DNA of 64,000 nt from Sambucus nigra (GCA_949130495.1 OX422211.1:534474017-534538016); one strand, 5' to 3'. Counted from the first letter of the stretch, positions 1-12,415 are shown. Program-made: numbers and translations. The notes: generated by a model not told the origin, from the letters alone.

Positions 1-17
1 ATTACATCAAATCAAAA

Positions 18-1276
18 TTACTGATAGTATTTTCGGAGGTGGTCAATGTTTTATGGATTATCAAATTCTTCCCCTTTAAGTGTTTCCAAACGAAGGTGCC
101 TCGTCGGATGACTATGATATGTAATAAGGATCATGCCAGTTGGGCTCCAACTTATTGCCCTTCTGAATTACCTTATTAAGGACATGGTCTCATTCTTTCA
201 GGTTGGTCAACCTGACCCTCATATTGTAAAATCCAGGAGTCCTTTATTGATAAGTAACCATTCAAATTGTAGCATCCTCTTTGACCTCTTCAATCATATC
301 TGAATCCCATATCCTCATAAGATCACTCTTCAGGGAGTCAAAATTCAGCACCCTGTGAGTTGGTAGACCTATTTCAGTTGGTAACACTACCTCAGTACCA
401 AAAGAAATCATGTACGGAGTTTCTCCTGTTGTCGTTCTCGGTGTAGTCATGTAAGTCCAAAAAATATTAAATAGCTCGTTAATCCGGTTCCCCTCATCAT
501 CATCCAAACTTTTCTTCAACCCATCAAGCAAAGTCTTATTAGTGACTACTACATGACTATTACATTATGGATGTCGAGGTGTTAGATTAAGTTTTTGAAT
601 ATTGGACCGGATGCAATATTCCTCAAACTCCTCATTGTTAAAATGAGTACAACTATCATTGATGAAAGAATAAGGAATACATAGTGACAATGATTTGCTT
701 CCATATGAACTGAAAGAATCTCTGATAAGTCATATCAATCAAGGGCTCATCTTCCACCCATTTGGTGAAGTAATCCATTGTTAAAACTAAGTACTTGAGC
801 CTTCCTTTGGTGATCGACAATGGGCCTACCTGATCAATACCCTAAATATCAAATGGCCAAGGAGAATTGATAGGAGTTAGGGCAGCACCCAGTCTTTTAT
901 GAATATTGGTGAACTTCTGTAACTTATCACACTTCTTGACGAAAGAAACATAATATTCCTTCATCGTCGGCCAGTAGTAGCCTTGTGTGGCTATTATTTG
1001 TACCAATGATTGTCTGACTGAATGAGCTCCACCTGAGCCTTCATGTACCTCCTTGATCAAGTTATGTACTTTGGAAGCATAAGCACAACGAAGTAAGGAG
1101 ATAGTGTATCCCCTTCTATACAATATGCCTTTCTCCAAAGCATAACTAGTTAATTTGTATCTCAACTTCCTAGCTTCCCTCTGGTTGGATGGAAGTAACC
1201 CTTTGTTAATGTATTCTTTGATTGGATCCATCCAAGAAGGTCCCAATTCCACACTGATAACGTTAACAACTCTCAC
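18..1276 (-). pseudogene. Element A integrase (broken)
   Basis: Integrase would insert the cDNA into the genome. The piece 842-1276 reads through an N-terminal H2C2-type zinc-binding region (HEGSGGAH, then C-D-K-L-Q where element B has CDKCQ, so one zinc ligand is lost) and runs to the motif SPWPFDI just before the catalytic core. The piece 262-531 covers the post-core stretch with FWTYMTTPRTTTGETPY and GLPTHRVLNFDSL, which aligns with B's WAYRTTPRATIGESPY. The core between them (540-840) is frameshifted; a TQFDN-type second-aspartate segment is not clean here. The C-terminus ends at 18 with LRKYYQ. It cannot make an active protein as it stands. Confidence 0.8.
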
Positions 1277-1289
1277 TTTGATGCTTCTG

Positions 1290-3200
1290 TGCGTTAGGGT
1301 CTCTACTGGAATGGTTCATCTTTCCATCTAAGTTGATAATGATAGTCGAGCATGTGTATCTACTCGGGTGTTCTCCACTCTTGGGATTCGGAACATCTTG
1401 AGTGTAAAAAATAGAGAGATAACCTCCAGAGCTTTATACAAATGCCTTATCATAACTTCTCCTTTAAATCCATATATGAGTTGAGAATCACTGTGTGCTA
1501 TTACTTACTCGGAACCCAGTGATAAAGCTAGTTATAAATCCGTAATCAACACCTCGTACTCGGCCTCTCCGTTAAAATCTTGGAAATGAAATCATAAAGT
1601 GTATTACACGTCTATTCCATTTGGAGTGTTAATGATAAGTCCTAATCCACTGCCAGTGGTGCATAAAGATCCATCCATAAAAAATTTCCAAACTGAAATG
1701 TCGTTGTTGAACACTTCATATGATAGTACTCCATGTTTGAATATCTTCTTGCTTTTTTCAACTAATCGCTAAGCTCTTTCTTGAGCAGCTGGTGTTTCTG
1801 GTTAGTCGGAGACAATCTCACTTTTATTTAGAGCCGAACTCTTCCCCGAAAAAATATGATCGGTAAGAAATATACTTGGTGACCTATGGGTATGTGAATT
1901 CTATAATGAAATCTACTACTGCTTACCCTTTCAATACAGTTCGTGTGTCATAGACAATATCATATTCCCATAGTTCAACTTCCATGGATATCAACCTTCC
2001 TTACTATTCTGGTTTGTGAAAAGATTTACATAGGATAAATCAATGTATACCACAATAGTGTGAGCTTCGAAGTGTGGTCTCATTCGCCTCAAAGATTTAA
2101 TAAGTACAAGTGCTAGCTTTTTCAAGCATAAATACTTGATCTCTGCTCCTCGAAATGCTTTACAGGTGCAGTAGACTGTCTTCTAAACCCCACCTTCTAG
2201 TTGGATCAAGGCTGAACTAACAGATGACTCTGAAACAGCCCAAGTAAGAATATAACCTTTCTCCCAAAAGTGGTCAGGAAAGTACCCCAAATATTTCTTC
2301 AATTTAAGGAAGGCTTCCTCACATTCGTCGTTCCATTCAAAGGTATTTTTGAGAACCTTGAAAAATGGAAGACACATGTCTGTTTCTTAGGAGACAAAAT
2401 GTTTGAGTCCTACCACTCTTCAAGTCACTTTTTGCATGTCTTTATTTCATGTGGGGGATTGTATCTCAATCAAAGCTTATATCTTGTCAGGATTGGCTTC
2501 AATTCTCCTATGTTCATAATATAAACCAAGAACATTCCTTCCTTTACTTCGATTATGCATTTGGGCGGGTTAAGTTTCATTTTGTTTTTCTCTAACTAGT
2601 CAAACATCTAAGCCAAGTCTTTAATGTGGTCGGCAGCAACATTGATTTTTGTGAGCACATCATCCACATATACCTCTATGTTCTATCCAATCTACTCTTC
2701 AAACACTTTATTCACCAGCCTCTTATATGTTGCTCTATTATTTTTTAACCAAAATGGAATAATTTTGTAGTAGTATGTGCCTCGGCTAGTGGTGAAAGAC
2801 GTGTTCTTCTTGTCTTATGCTTCATTTTAATCTGGTTATAACCAGAATAAGCATCTATGAAGCTGAGTAGTTCATGTCCTGCAATTGCATCTACTAATTG
2901 ATCATTCCTTGGTAAAGGAAAATGATCTTTTGGTCATGCTTTATTGAGGATGGTAAAGTATAGTCATATACTCCATTTGTCATTCTTTTTTACCATCACT
3001 ACATTTTCCAACAAACTGGGATACTTGAGATTATCTATAAATTGATCTCTCTGCAATTTCTCCACTTCCTCTTGATCATCGTGTTCTTTTCAGGACTGAA
3101 CATTCTGCATTTCTTCTTGATCGGCTTAGCATCTTTATAGATATTGATCTCATGGAAGATGAAATTAGGGTCAACTTATGGCATATACTCATGGATCCAA
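1290..3200 (-). pseudogene. Element A reverse transcriptase and RNase H (broken)
   Basis: The RT palm motif reads EVYVDDVLTK around 2,640-2,690 on the minus strand, followed by a KMKLNPPKC segment near 2,550-2,580; both align with B's RT. The stretch 2,183-2,377 holds the FEWNDECEEAFLKLKKYLG connection segment between RT and RNase H. Further left, weak matches to both RNase H domains of element B can be followed (DGS-like region near 1,660-1,690), but each is broken by several stops. I see no single open segment longer than about 65 codons here. Identity rests on collinearity with element B. Confidence 0.7.
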
Positions 3201-3240
3201 GCGAACACATTTTTCGTTCTCTCAAGAATGCAATCATTTC

Positions 3241-3910
3241 TTATTTGAGATAAGGTGTTAAGTTCGAGCCAATTTGAGTGGTTATTTTTGGATTCTCATC
3301 ATTAAGCACAATAGACTCTATTTCATCCATAACATGTCCCTTAACCAGATTTTCTTCCTCCTGGGGATCTAGAGTGTTAATATGATAGGTAAAAGTGCTC
3401 CTTTGGACTTCATGTTGAGCGATAGAAGTGTAATAGAACTTTTTAGCTTCCATCCAATTTCTATTCACTATGTTGACTCCATAATTAGTTGGGAACTTCA
3501 TACATTGATGTACTGTAGATGGTACTGCTTCCGACTGCTTCATCCCAACTCAGGCGAGAATTATGTTATAGGCTTAAGGGATATTTTCATCCGGTAAAAA
3601 GAAATGAATTCTCTCATTTATTCTTACTGGCCAAGTGCCCACCAAGACTTCCAGCTTGATTATTCCCGAGGGATAAACTTTTTCTCCTCATAATCCTATG
3701 AGGGGCCTTTGTGAAGAGGTTCTAATTTATTATCTTATAGCCCTCTGGCGTGGAAATAGTTATAGTACATGAAATCTACTGAACTTCTAATGTCTACCAC
3801 GATTCTTTCCACTCTTCCATGATGAACCCAGGAAGTGATAACCAGTGGGTCATCATGAGGGTAAAGTACTCCTCTCCTATAATTCTTCAAGAAGCCAATC
3901 ACTAATTTAT
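3241..3910 (-). pseudogene. Element A protease and gag-pol linker (broken)
   Basis: The open part 3,241-3,543 carries EAVPSTVHQCMKFPTNYG and, after a short gap, LDPQEEENLVKGHVMDEIE. These match B's protease-to-RT linker (EAVPSTVHQCLKF; LDPRDESQLVKGQVMEATE). Upstream, at 3,600-3,900, the LVDNGSS-like aspartic protease active site of B corresponds to an IVVDIRSS reading, so the active-site triad is lost. A retropepsin of the Tat type is expected here from the family; only the remnant is visible. Confidence 0.7.
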
Positions 3911-3911
3911 C

Positions 3912-5372
3912 CTAGTTCACTTTCCTGAGTCGACCATCCTTATACTCGGACATGTCAATCTGTCTCATGGAATAACAAGATTTGGATTTATTTAGATAAG
4001 CCTTTTTGTCATCTATCTCATCTCCGCCATCGGTGTCTCCTCCTTCAATGAAATTACAGCCAAAATAAATCATTCCCACCTCCACTTCTAGCTCTTTGGG
4101 TTTCTTTAATAGGTCGGTATCATCCTCACAATCATCATCATGAGCCATTTTCTTGTCATCTTTTCCTCTATAAGGTGACTCGAACCTCCTTTGGGCATCC
4201 CGACCACCAGCTCGATCCACAAATTTAGTCAATTTCCTCGACGAATGAGATTTTTCACTTCGTTATTCAGAGCGATGTAGTTATTAGTGGTATGACCATA
4301 ATCTTTGTGAAAATAAAAAAAATGGACCTATCTCTCCTGTTGAGAGGACACTTCAGTTTCCTAGGCCAATTTAACTCTGTATTCCCCCTAATCTCCTCCA
4401 ATATGTGATGCAAACCTTTGAAGAGTGGGGAATATTTATCATACTTCTTATTTATCCACCTTCTTGTCTTTCTGATCCTTCTTGGTTTAATTCTTCTCAC
4501 TTTCAATCCTCACCTCTGGATCTTCTTTAGCATCCATTGCCTCCTCGACGTTCATAATCTTCCCAGCTTTGGCCGTCAATTTGTCATGGCCTTGGGAGAA
4601 TTTTTTTCCAGTGCATAGTAAAGGTCCTCGGTGAGCAATCCACTCATTAGTGTTGTGATGGAAGTCCTCTCTTCATCATCAATCACTTTTATTTTCTCAT
4701 TATTGATGCGAGTGATGTACTCTTGAGTAGTTTCCCCACATCTTTGACCAACGCTCAAGAGATGAGTAACACTCTTGACCGACTTTACCCCAAAACAAGA
4801 GTTATAGATAAATAGCTTGGACAATTGAAGGAAGCAATAAATTTTCCCTTTAGGTAAGTTATTGTACCATATCTGGGTTGAGCCTGTAATAGATCTTGAG
4901 AATGCCCAGCAACGCATCTTATCGAGGACAGAGTATATATTAATAAAAACCTGATATTTCTCAATATGGAGGACTCGATCAGTCTTCCCATCATACTTGG
5001 GAGTAACAAATGGTGGATTGAATTTAGAATGTGTGGGATAATCCATAATACCCTAGATGAAAGGGAATCCCTTCACAAAACTCCTTTGAAAAGGGTTCTT
5101 AGTCTTAGCCATTTCTCCCAATCGATCTTCCAGTCTCTGCATGGATCTTTTTCAGGAATGCTCCTTTAGTTTATACTTATCTGAGGACTCTTTTGTGGCT
5201 TTACTGTGAACATGTGCTAAGATCTATTCCTAAGAAGTCATCTCAGCACATGCAGAGCCTCTTATGCTAGCCATAGACCTCACAGATCCTTCTTTATTCT
5301 CGTGGGATAGATTTGAATCTTCGTGATAACCTTTGGCTACTCAGGGCCCCTGACGATCAAACACAGATGCCA
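3912..5372 (-). pseudogene. Element A gag (broken)
   Basis: The structural Gag domain is readable at 4,576-5,046: FVTPKYDGKTDRVLHIEKYQ, IWYNNLPKGKI and YITRINNEKIKVIDDEE follow the plant retrotransposon gag pattern and align with B's gag. A C-terminal piece at 4,267-4,506 (HHILEEIRGNTELNWP) and an acidic tail at 3,912-4,232 complete it, in different frames. The zinc-knuckle-like segment (KFHKD.GH in B) is frameshifted near 4,300. A minus-strand ATG at 5,370-5,372 could be the start, but a stop follows within 11 codons, so the start is uncertain. Confidence 0.8.
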
Positions 5373-5786
5373 TACTTAAGCATTCCAACATGCTTAGACA
5401 TTTAAAGGAAAATACCAACCATCATAATAATTTATTAATTGGATTCATGATGTTGCCAAGGACATTAAGATCTATCACGAAAAGATATGGAATGACTACT
5501 TCTCTCATTTATGGCTGGTGGAGGTGGCATATCCCTCCGAGATGGTTTAGTGGTAGACTTATTTTGTAATGTGCGAGCCAACTATCGAACTGAATCTTAT
5601 ATGGCTTTATGCCCTTTAGCAAGGTTGAGTAAAATTCCTTAAAGATCTGTCACACTGGGAGGAGCGAATGGATCCAAATTGTTACTTGTAGACGCAAGGC
5701 TGTTTTCATAAATAGTGTTCATTTCTCAGAGAACTTCTAAGGTGGGCGAATGAATAAAATAGGTAGATAACGATGACCAGTAGTCA

Positions 5787-5804
5787 TTCCCACAAATGGC
5801 ACCA
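5787..5804 (-). other. Element A primer-binding site
   Basis: The minus strand reads TGGTGCCATTTGTGGGAA, three bases inside the LTR edge. Elements B and C carry closely related sites (TGGCGCCGTCTGTGGGAA and TGGTGCCGTCTGTGGGA). The priming tRNA was not identified. Confidence 0.7.
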
Positions 5805-5807
5805 ATC

Positions 5808-6327
5808 TGTTGATGTTCAAAAATGGTGTGGGTCCAAATTTAGAATTATAAATAAAATAAAGATAATCAAGCAATGAAAAAACACAACAAACAAGATTTT
5901 TAAAGTGGTTCAACTATGAGAAAAGACTTCATCCACTATTTTTAGTATTTCTGGTGGTTACAATAACTCTAGGTTGAGTTTGTTTGTACTTGATTCCATC
6001 TTCCCCTTAAGCTAAGGGATATCATGCAATTATATTGGTTGGGAACCCAAGAGATGGAATGCCTTTATATATTTAGGCATTAACACCTGTTTAGAATAAA
6101 TAAGACTTTTGATATTCATAGATACGTGTACAAAAGTTGTTAGCTATTCCACCCGAGTGCCTCTAGATATTCTTGATGGTCCGCATTCTTGAGGTTAGTC
6201 AACCTATTGGCCGACTAAGTGTCTCTGGAGCCGACCAAGAAAAGAACTATGGTGAGGATATCCACGTAGGAGGACAGGTGTCCATCTCTCATTGATCCAC
6301 ATAAATGAATAATTTTTACATAAAACA
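5808..6327 (-). repeat. Element A 5' LTR
   Basis: It starts TGTTGATG, as B's LTR does, directly after the PBS. A minus-strand TATA-like box lies near 6,064-6,074. The right end is approximate (6,320-6,327) because the other LTR is not in the window and no target duplication could be paired. Confidence 0.55.
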
Positions 6328-6560
6328 TAATCATAATTAACTACCCAAAACCCCCTAGAAATAACAAATGTCATATCCCTAAATCCTAAACCAAAAGCTT
6401 TTGAAATCCTCATTCGAAACATGGATAACCTCGTTCAAACAAGAGAGCGATCATCCCGGTACAATGAAACCAAAATAATGTTCAAATACAAATTGTTGTC
6501 CAAAGTCTAACATAATCAATACTTCTCCCACCGGACGGTAATTAAGGGTTTCCCTAATCT
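6328..6560. other. Unassigned AT-rich flank
   Basis: This lies between element A's LTR and the tandem array. I see no coding signal and no terminal repeats. It should be continuous with the sequence at 30,940 onward once the array is removed. Confidence 0.4.
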
Positions 6561-6565
6561 ATAAT
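6561..6565. repeat. Left target site duplication of the tandem array (ATAAT)
   Basis: ATAAT here is repeated at 30,935-30,939, immediately outside the outermost LTR termini of the array (TGAAAA at 6,566; CTTACA ending at 30,934). Confidence 0.8.
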
Positions 6566-7267
6566 TGAAAACCCAAATAAATGAACGCGGTGTGTGATAC
6601 CGATTTAAATTAATTCGCAATTTTCTAATTTGGCACATTTCTATAATTGGAGTCAATATAAACAAAATTAATTCAGCCTCTAAACATGCATCTATGTGTG
6701 TGCGTGTGTCAACCCATAAATAGATAAATCATGTGACACAAATATTAAGGAAAAATCCCCGAAGGGCAAAACCTTTTATTTCTAGAACTTTGAAGAATTC
6801 ACAAGACCATTGACTTACACACAACCTGATAATTGTCCACAAGTGTAACGCACGGTGTCTTCGTCAAACCTCTAAAGCAATGGCAAGAAATAACGTCGGT
6901 TGGAATATCTCTCAAGAACTCCAGGTGGTCAGGAATGAAGAAGAAAACGGCTTCTCCATAAGTGTGAACTTTATAAGGACTCCCTCCACAATAGAACGCA
7001 ACTCTTCGGTTGTAGAGTTCTCCCCACAAAGAATAAACCAAAGAAAAATATGTTATTGGGTTCCATAAAATAACTCACACAAAAGTAATTGGGATTTTTT
7101 GTGAATTGTAAACAAAACAAATATTTGAACCCTTAAATTGTTTGGAGAAAAACTTTCTGCCAAAAGGTAGTGAATTAAATTCAGGGCAGATAAACAAAAG
7201 TTTTCAAAGGATAAAACTCTTCAAAGTTGAAAAATGTTCTCCACGTCCAAAACAAAGGGATGACATT

Positions 7268-7278
7268 CTTTATATAAG
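7268..7278 (-). promoter_or_regulatory. TATA box of LTR1
   Basis: The minus strand reads CTTATATAAAG. The same box is intact in LTR3 (18,448-18,458), but altered in LTR2 (CTTAATATAAG plus strand, near 14,705) and LTR4 (CTTTTTGTAAG plus strand, near 22,208). Function is inferred from position inside the LTR. Confidence 0.65.
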
Positions 7279-7324
7279 AAATCAATGAGGCGGTTAACGT
7301 ACAAAAGTAAAGCAGCGTGTCAGC

Positions 7325-7445
7325 TAAAAAGGCAGGTCGCTCGAACGAGAAGCCCATCTCGCTCGAACGGGGGACGCGTGTCGCTCGAAAGACTACGCGT
7401 GACATCTCAATGTCGTTCGAACGAGATGGTGATCTCGTTTGAACG
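7325..7445. promoter_or_regulatory. Cluster of CpG-rich palindromic words upstream of the TATA box
   Basis: About six near-copies of the words TCGCTCGAACG and TCGTTCGAACGA, several of them perfect palindromes, sit 50-170 bp upstream of the minus-strand TATA box. Counterparts lie at 18,515-18,630 (full), 14,770-14,840 (shortened) and 22,275-22,370 (shortened). The position suits an LTR enhancer; no binding factor can be named. Confidence 0.45.
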
Positions 7446-7800
7446 ACCGCGGCGTCGAAACCTAGGTACGCTTGCTGCCTTAGCTGCCTTAGAAAATTTC
7501 TCAGGCGTTTTCAAAACATATTTTTCTAAAATAGTAATGAAACCTTTTTATCAAAAAATATTTTTATATAAAAGCTTTTTAAAACTCCTTTTAAAAATAT
7601 CCCAACACTCTTAATATGAAATGTAAATGAAACTTTAGACATTATCTTACCAAAGATCATATTATTGGGCTTGAATGTTAAAGACAACTTGTAATTCGGA
7701 TTCCTCTTTTGTGAATGAAAAATTCTTCGATTCTTCGACGATTGTAACAGTATACGATATAATTAATTATGACGAAAATTTATAAAAATATGTCCTTACA

Positions 7801-9373
7801 AATCTTAACCTATGTCTATGTCGGTACATACATAAAAATATCCGAATTATCAAATACCAAATTACCTATACAAATCTACCCTCTCATGAATCCCAAAACT
7901 GAAATGGTAAAATTTGCAAGTTCTCAATTTTTTCTTCAACATCAAAACTCTTAAGGCCTTTCTCATCAGGGTGTGCAACATATTAATCTTCAATTTTGTA
8001 CCTACACACATGAGATAAAGCAAAATACCTTCGTGACGAATCGAGTTTGAAATGATATAATAATAATCATTAATAAATCAAATCTCCCCCATAATGCCAA
8101 AACTCCCCCATAACATGATAATTCTTTCTCCCCCTTTTTATGATGTCCCAAAATAGACGGATAAGAAGAAATAATCAAAACATCGAGTGTCGCGATAAAA
8201 TGCATAGCAAACAAGAATCAAGCTACGCGCAAGCAAAGGTATGTCCCAAAAACATCCATAAATTATTTTTGGAATTTTCAAATTTTTCTCACAAAAGGAG
8301 GATACAAAAATCACACCATGGATTTTAGCTAAAACAACCAAGTCATGAAAATGGAATAAATGGATGTGAACACATTCGATAGGTAGATAAACTCAATCAA
8401 TCATATGTGCACGATGAATATGTGTACCCCTAACGAATGAACATCAAAAGTTTCCTTAGGTGTAAAAATTTGTTGAATTTAGATGACATCATCTTATACA
8501 AATCAACAAATCAAAGTCAAAAAGATTTCCACACCAATAACGTCCAAAACTTTTTAACGCTTTTTCAAGATTTTCAAGGACGTGCAAACGCATTATAAAA
8601 TCTCCAACCAAACTCCCTCATATATATTTTCTTTTAGAGGTGTATAAACTAAATTCTCAAACTTTGAAGAATTGGAGCAAAAACCTAATTGGCCCATAAT
8701 TGGCATGAATTTCTTTTCAATGCCTTTAAATTTTTTCGGGCTCTTTTAAACCTCTTTGGACCTCGGATAGTAAAATTCCTCAATTTTTTAGGTCCAATTT
8801 AAACGGTGGCTTAATCGCAAAGGATAAGTGATAATCTTCCGTATCCCTTCACCGTTTTCAAATAAAGCACACAAACTCACAAACGGCTCTTACTTGCTCA
8901 ACTTTCTTATCAAGTTTATCCCACTTGGTTCGTTTTAAGGACAGGATTGAAGTGAAAACACACAACCAATATTTTATAAGACAATCACAATAATAAAACA
9001 AATCTGTGCATGTGTTCAATAAAGTAAATCATGAGTCAAACATGTAGGAAGTAACACTTAATTACATCTTAATGACTCCAAACATTATAAAGCACATGGA
9101 TGAATTGACATATTGTCTCAAAACACTATTAAATAGTCACATGAAAAAAAAGAATGATGTTATGACTCGGTCATCCTAATTATTCATCCATAATCGTGCA
9201 AATAAAATACAAAAATCTTTTTGAGTTTTTTCAAAAATTATTTCAAAATAAAATCTTTTTGTATTTTTCAAAAAATTTCAAAAACAAAAATTTATACAAA
9301 AAGTACATGTCAACACACTAGAAAATATATATCATGAAACCACAACAAGTGAATGACAAACATGCAAACACAA
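7801..9373. other. Array internal region 1, noncoding part
   Basis: AT-rich, repeated nearly identically at 15,186-16,754 and 18,972-20,541. Next to the LTR the minus strand has a weak purine tract (GGTTAAGATT here, GGTGAGATT in unit 3) that would serve as PPT. Short ORFs do not keep their frame between copies. This is where pol would be expected; none is seen. Confidence 0.7.
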
Positions 9374-10729
9374 TCATCTATATGATATGGCAAGAGAAGA
9401 ATCATGAGCAAGCAAACGAGAATCAACTTGTCTAAAATCTAGTGCCTCTAAAAGTGATTTCCTAACCCAAATAGATGTGAAACGCCGTGTGGGGGATTTA
9501 GGAACCAAGGGAATACTAGACATAAACTTCCTAGGACATTTTCCAAGATCAAAATAAAAACGCCTAATGTGAGCCTTCGTACCACAATATGAACTTGTGT
9601 AAATGGGTGGAACGACACCTATGGGTTGACCTTTTCTAACATCCTTGAAATTGTTTGACCCTATAAAACAACTAATGGCTTTGGCTTTAGCACTAGAAGC
9701 ATGATAACAAGATGAGCCATTACCATCACTATCAAACCTACTTGAGTCTGTCAAATCATTTTTTAACTTCAAAATTTTTTACTCAAGCAAAGAATTAGAC
9801 TCTTCCAATTTAAGGGACGCCTTTTTCAAATTATCAATAATTCCTAAAAGGTAATCTCGATCCCCCTCAATTAAAGCAAACTTTTTCCTAAGAGTCTCTT
9901 CATGTGCCACAAACTTATTGACTAAATTATTTTTGTCCTCTTTGGCACAAACACAAACCATCGAATTTTTTAGGTCCTCCAATTCTTTTTCTAAAAATAG
10001 GATCCTATCATCACTCTACTGCAACAACCCGCCTAATGGGATACCCGGCGATCACTCCTATATCAAATTAAAACATGAGTCACATATGGATCATCCTTAG
10101 CATCACTGTCGAAAATCCATTTAATTACTAATATCCTATTAGGCGAGCGTTAAAAACTTTTACTTAACTATTCTTTTTACAATTAAAATAAAACATCCAC
10201 AAGTTAATGTGTAAATGAAACTGAAATAAAATAAAATAACCGAACACTCGGTTCAAATATACAACCATATCGAATGATGTACTGAAAGAATAAATAAATG
10301 CAATTGAGCCATTGGCTCGAATGTTTATACAGTACCTCCTATCTAGAGTACAAGGATGGAAGCGGCTATCAAAAACCTGCACACATCCACAGCTGTTACA
10401 GCTGACGTCTGACTCGAAGGAATTGTCATCCATGTGTCCCTGTGTCTGGACACCTATGTATATATATAATATAGCAAGAAAGGAAAAATAGATAAACGGG
10501 TCAGAGCCCGAGTTTTTGAAAATATTTTGCAAGTGCATAAATGCCTTATTATTTTGAAAAAGGTTTTATCTCATATTTAAGTTTGGTATCGCACTCCCAT
10601 GAGATACCCCTCACCTCTCCGCTAATAGTGCACTCCTAGCGCATCTATCTAGAACATTCTAGTCAAGCTACCCTTCTAAACTAGTCTATCACCCCACCAA
10701 CATCTACCATAGATATTCCAAGTAATGTA

Positions 10730-11065
10730 CTAAGGGCTAAGCTTCACCCCAGTCTCAACGCTATGCCACGTTCGTGCGTGGGGTGTCTCGCAAAGCGAAA
10801 TCCAAACAAGGAACCCCCCCCCCCCCCGATACACTACTATGCGGCACGGTCGATAGTCGAGATCCACCAGTCCCTAAGTACAGAAAGATATATAATAATA
10901 TATATACCATAAGAATTAATAATATAAGAGCACTAAGGATTAAACTTCTCCCCAGTCTCAACACACTGCCATATTCGTGCGTGGGGTGTCTCGCGAAGAG
11001 AAATCCAAACAAGGAACCCCCCCGATACACTACTATGCGGCAAGGTCGATCATCGGGATCCATTA
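10730..11065. repeat. Two-copy tandem duplication inside G (period about 204 bp)
   Basis: The block with CAGTCTCAAC, GTGCGTGGGGTGTCTCGC and CCGATACACTACTATGCGGC occurs at about 10,745-10,865 and again at 10,949-11,065. The first copy has a run of 14 C, the second 7 C. Confidence 0.75.
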
Positions 11066-11188
11066 AACCCTCGGTACTCGATTCATCCATATATACATAT
11101 TCATATTACAATATACATCCGGATCTATCTCCCGGACTGAGGATTTATATATAAGTATTTATTAATACTTTTCATTTTCTCAAAACTT

Positions 11189-11520
11189 CCCATTTCCCTT
11201 TTTATACTCAGGAAATGTAAATATAAAAGCCAATTCATTATCATGAATTGCTTTACCAAATCATATACCTTTTAAAAGCCAGTTTTATTATCATAAAAAT
11301 GCTTTTCCTTTATATGTCATCCCATTTCCCTTTTTATACTCAGGAAATGTACCCAAAGCCATTTCCATTATCATGAAAATGCTTTGGTCAAATCATGCTT
11401 CCACATCCCTTCTTCCATCCGGGAGTGTTACCGAAGCCAAACCTTTATCCCATTTCCCTTTTTATACTCAGGAAATGTAAATTAAAGCCAATACATTATC
11501 ATGAATTGCTTTAATAAATC
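11189..11520. repeat. Alternating short repeats inside G
   Basis: CCCATTTCCCTTTTTATACT recurs at 11,189, 11,323 and 11,448, followed by AGGAAATGTA. Between copies lie four versions of a small imperfect palindrome (ATTCATTATCATGAATTGC and relatives). It is a degenerate minisatellite. Confidence 0.7.
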
Positions 11521-12284
11521 TAAGACCGCCCCTCCGGGTTTCCCCACTGGACGCGCCCCTAAATGGCTATCATCTTCCAGGGCCTATCTATACAAGACAA
11601 CCTGGGAACCTACCAACGACGGGAAGCGTCCATATTGCCTGCGGGAAAGTCAGGACCACACCCAGAATCCCCTAACCAGCGCAGAAAAACAAATAACCGC
11701 CCATATGGCCTAGGGACTATATCCAACCTGCTCAACAGCCAGGAAGGCTTCACCACAACGCGCGCAACTTCCCTTATGATAGCGATTTAGGGAGGTGTGT
11801 AACCATAATTTATTAATTATGAAAACCATTTATCTTTTTTCCCATTTTGAAAATATTCATTTTTATATTTTCAAAATCATTTATATCACATCATATATAT
11901 ACAAAATAACATAGTATATATATATATACCATATATTCCTACCTGAATATATAAAAATGGCTATATTTGCCAAACCATCTATCGATGACCAATAATCCCA
12001 AAGATTCTCTCAAAGAATCATAATCATGCATTCATATATGCATGATACTAAACCCAAACTATTTTCTTACTTTAATAAGTAATATATATCAAAATACCAT
12101 ATATGGATTCATTTGGGTATCTCCAATTATGCTAATTCACTCTAAGTGAATATACACATATATAAATTCCCAATTCCTCAAGTCCTTTAGGACATAACCC
12201 TCCATAATTTCTAATTTGGAAGGGCCTTAAACATTAAACTCAAAAAGGAGAAATAATCCTAATCTCCAAAATCTTGGGCTGAAA

Positions 12285-12415
12285 ACAGGGCACCGGTCGA
12301 CCGGTCTTAGACCCCCGGTCGACCGCGGGTTGTAAATAAGCCTACGAAACAAAGCAGTAGGCCCTTTCTCCTTGACGCGGTCGACCGGCCAGAGGGGCGC
12401 GGTCGACCGGTCGCA
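12285..12415. repeat. GGTCGACC palindrome cluster in G
   Basis: Four copies of the palindrome GGTCGACC, each in a GC-rich context (CACCGGTCGACCGG, CCCGGTCGACCGCG, GCGGTCGACCGGCC, GCGGTCGACCGGTC), lie in a GC-rich island within AT-rich DNA. They are 800-930 bp downstream of G's minus-strand TATA box. Confidence 0.6.

Larger units (their letters stand above)
1..6327 (-). mobile_element. Element A: degenerate Ty3/gypsy Tat-lineage retrotransposon, cut by the left edge
   Basis: Read on the minus strand, the order is 5' LTR (right end), PBS, gag, protease, RT, RNase H, integrase. This matches element B (36,899-49,179) domain by domain but with many more stops and frameshifts, so A is an older copy of a related family. 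The pol reading ends at the TAA at 18-20, preceded by the tail HLRKYYQ that also ends B's integrase. The 3' region and 3' LTR lie outside the window. Confidence 0.85.
6566..7800 (-). repeat. Array LTR1 (3'-most on the minus strand)
   Basis: It begins TGAAAACCC and ends TCCTTACA, giving TG...CA termini shared with LTRs 2-4. It keeps a TATA box (7,268-7,278, minus) and the full cluster of CGTTCGAACG-like palindromes (7,325-7,445). Length is 1,235 bp. Confidence 0.85.

Noticed and set aside
7285..7614. Plus-strand ORF rich in arginine, repeated at 18,462-18,785 and in part at 22,298
   Set aside because: It falls across the LTR palindrome cluster and promoter; coding appearance comes from CpG-rich repeats.
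8140..8328. Plus-strand ORF repeated at 15,478-15,765
   Set aside because: Both lie in the duplicated noncoding internal region of the array; frame and ends are not kept in the third copy.
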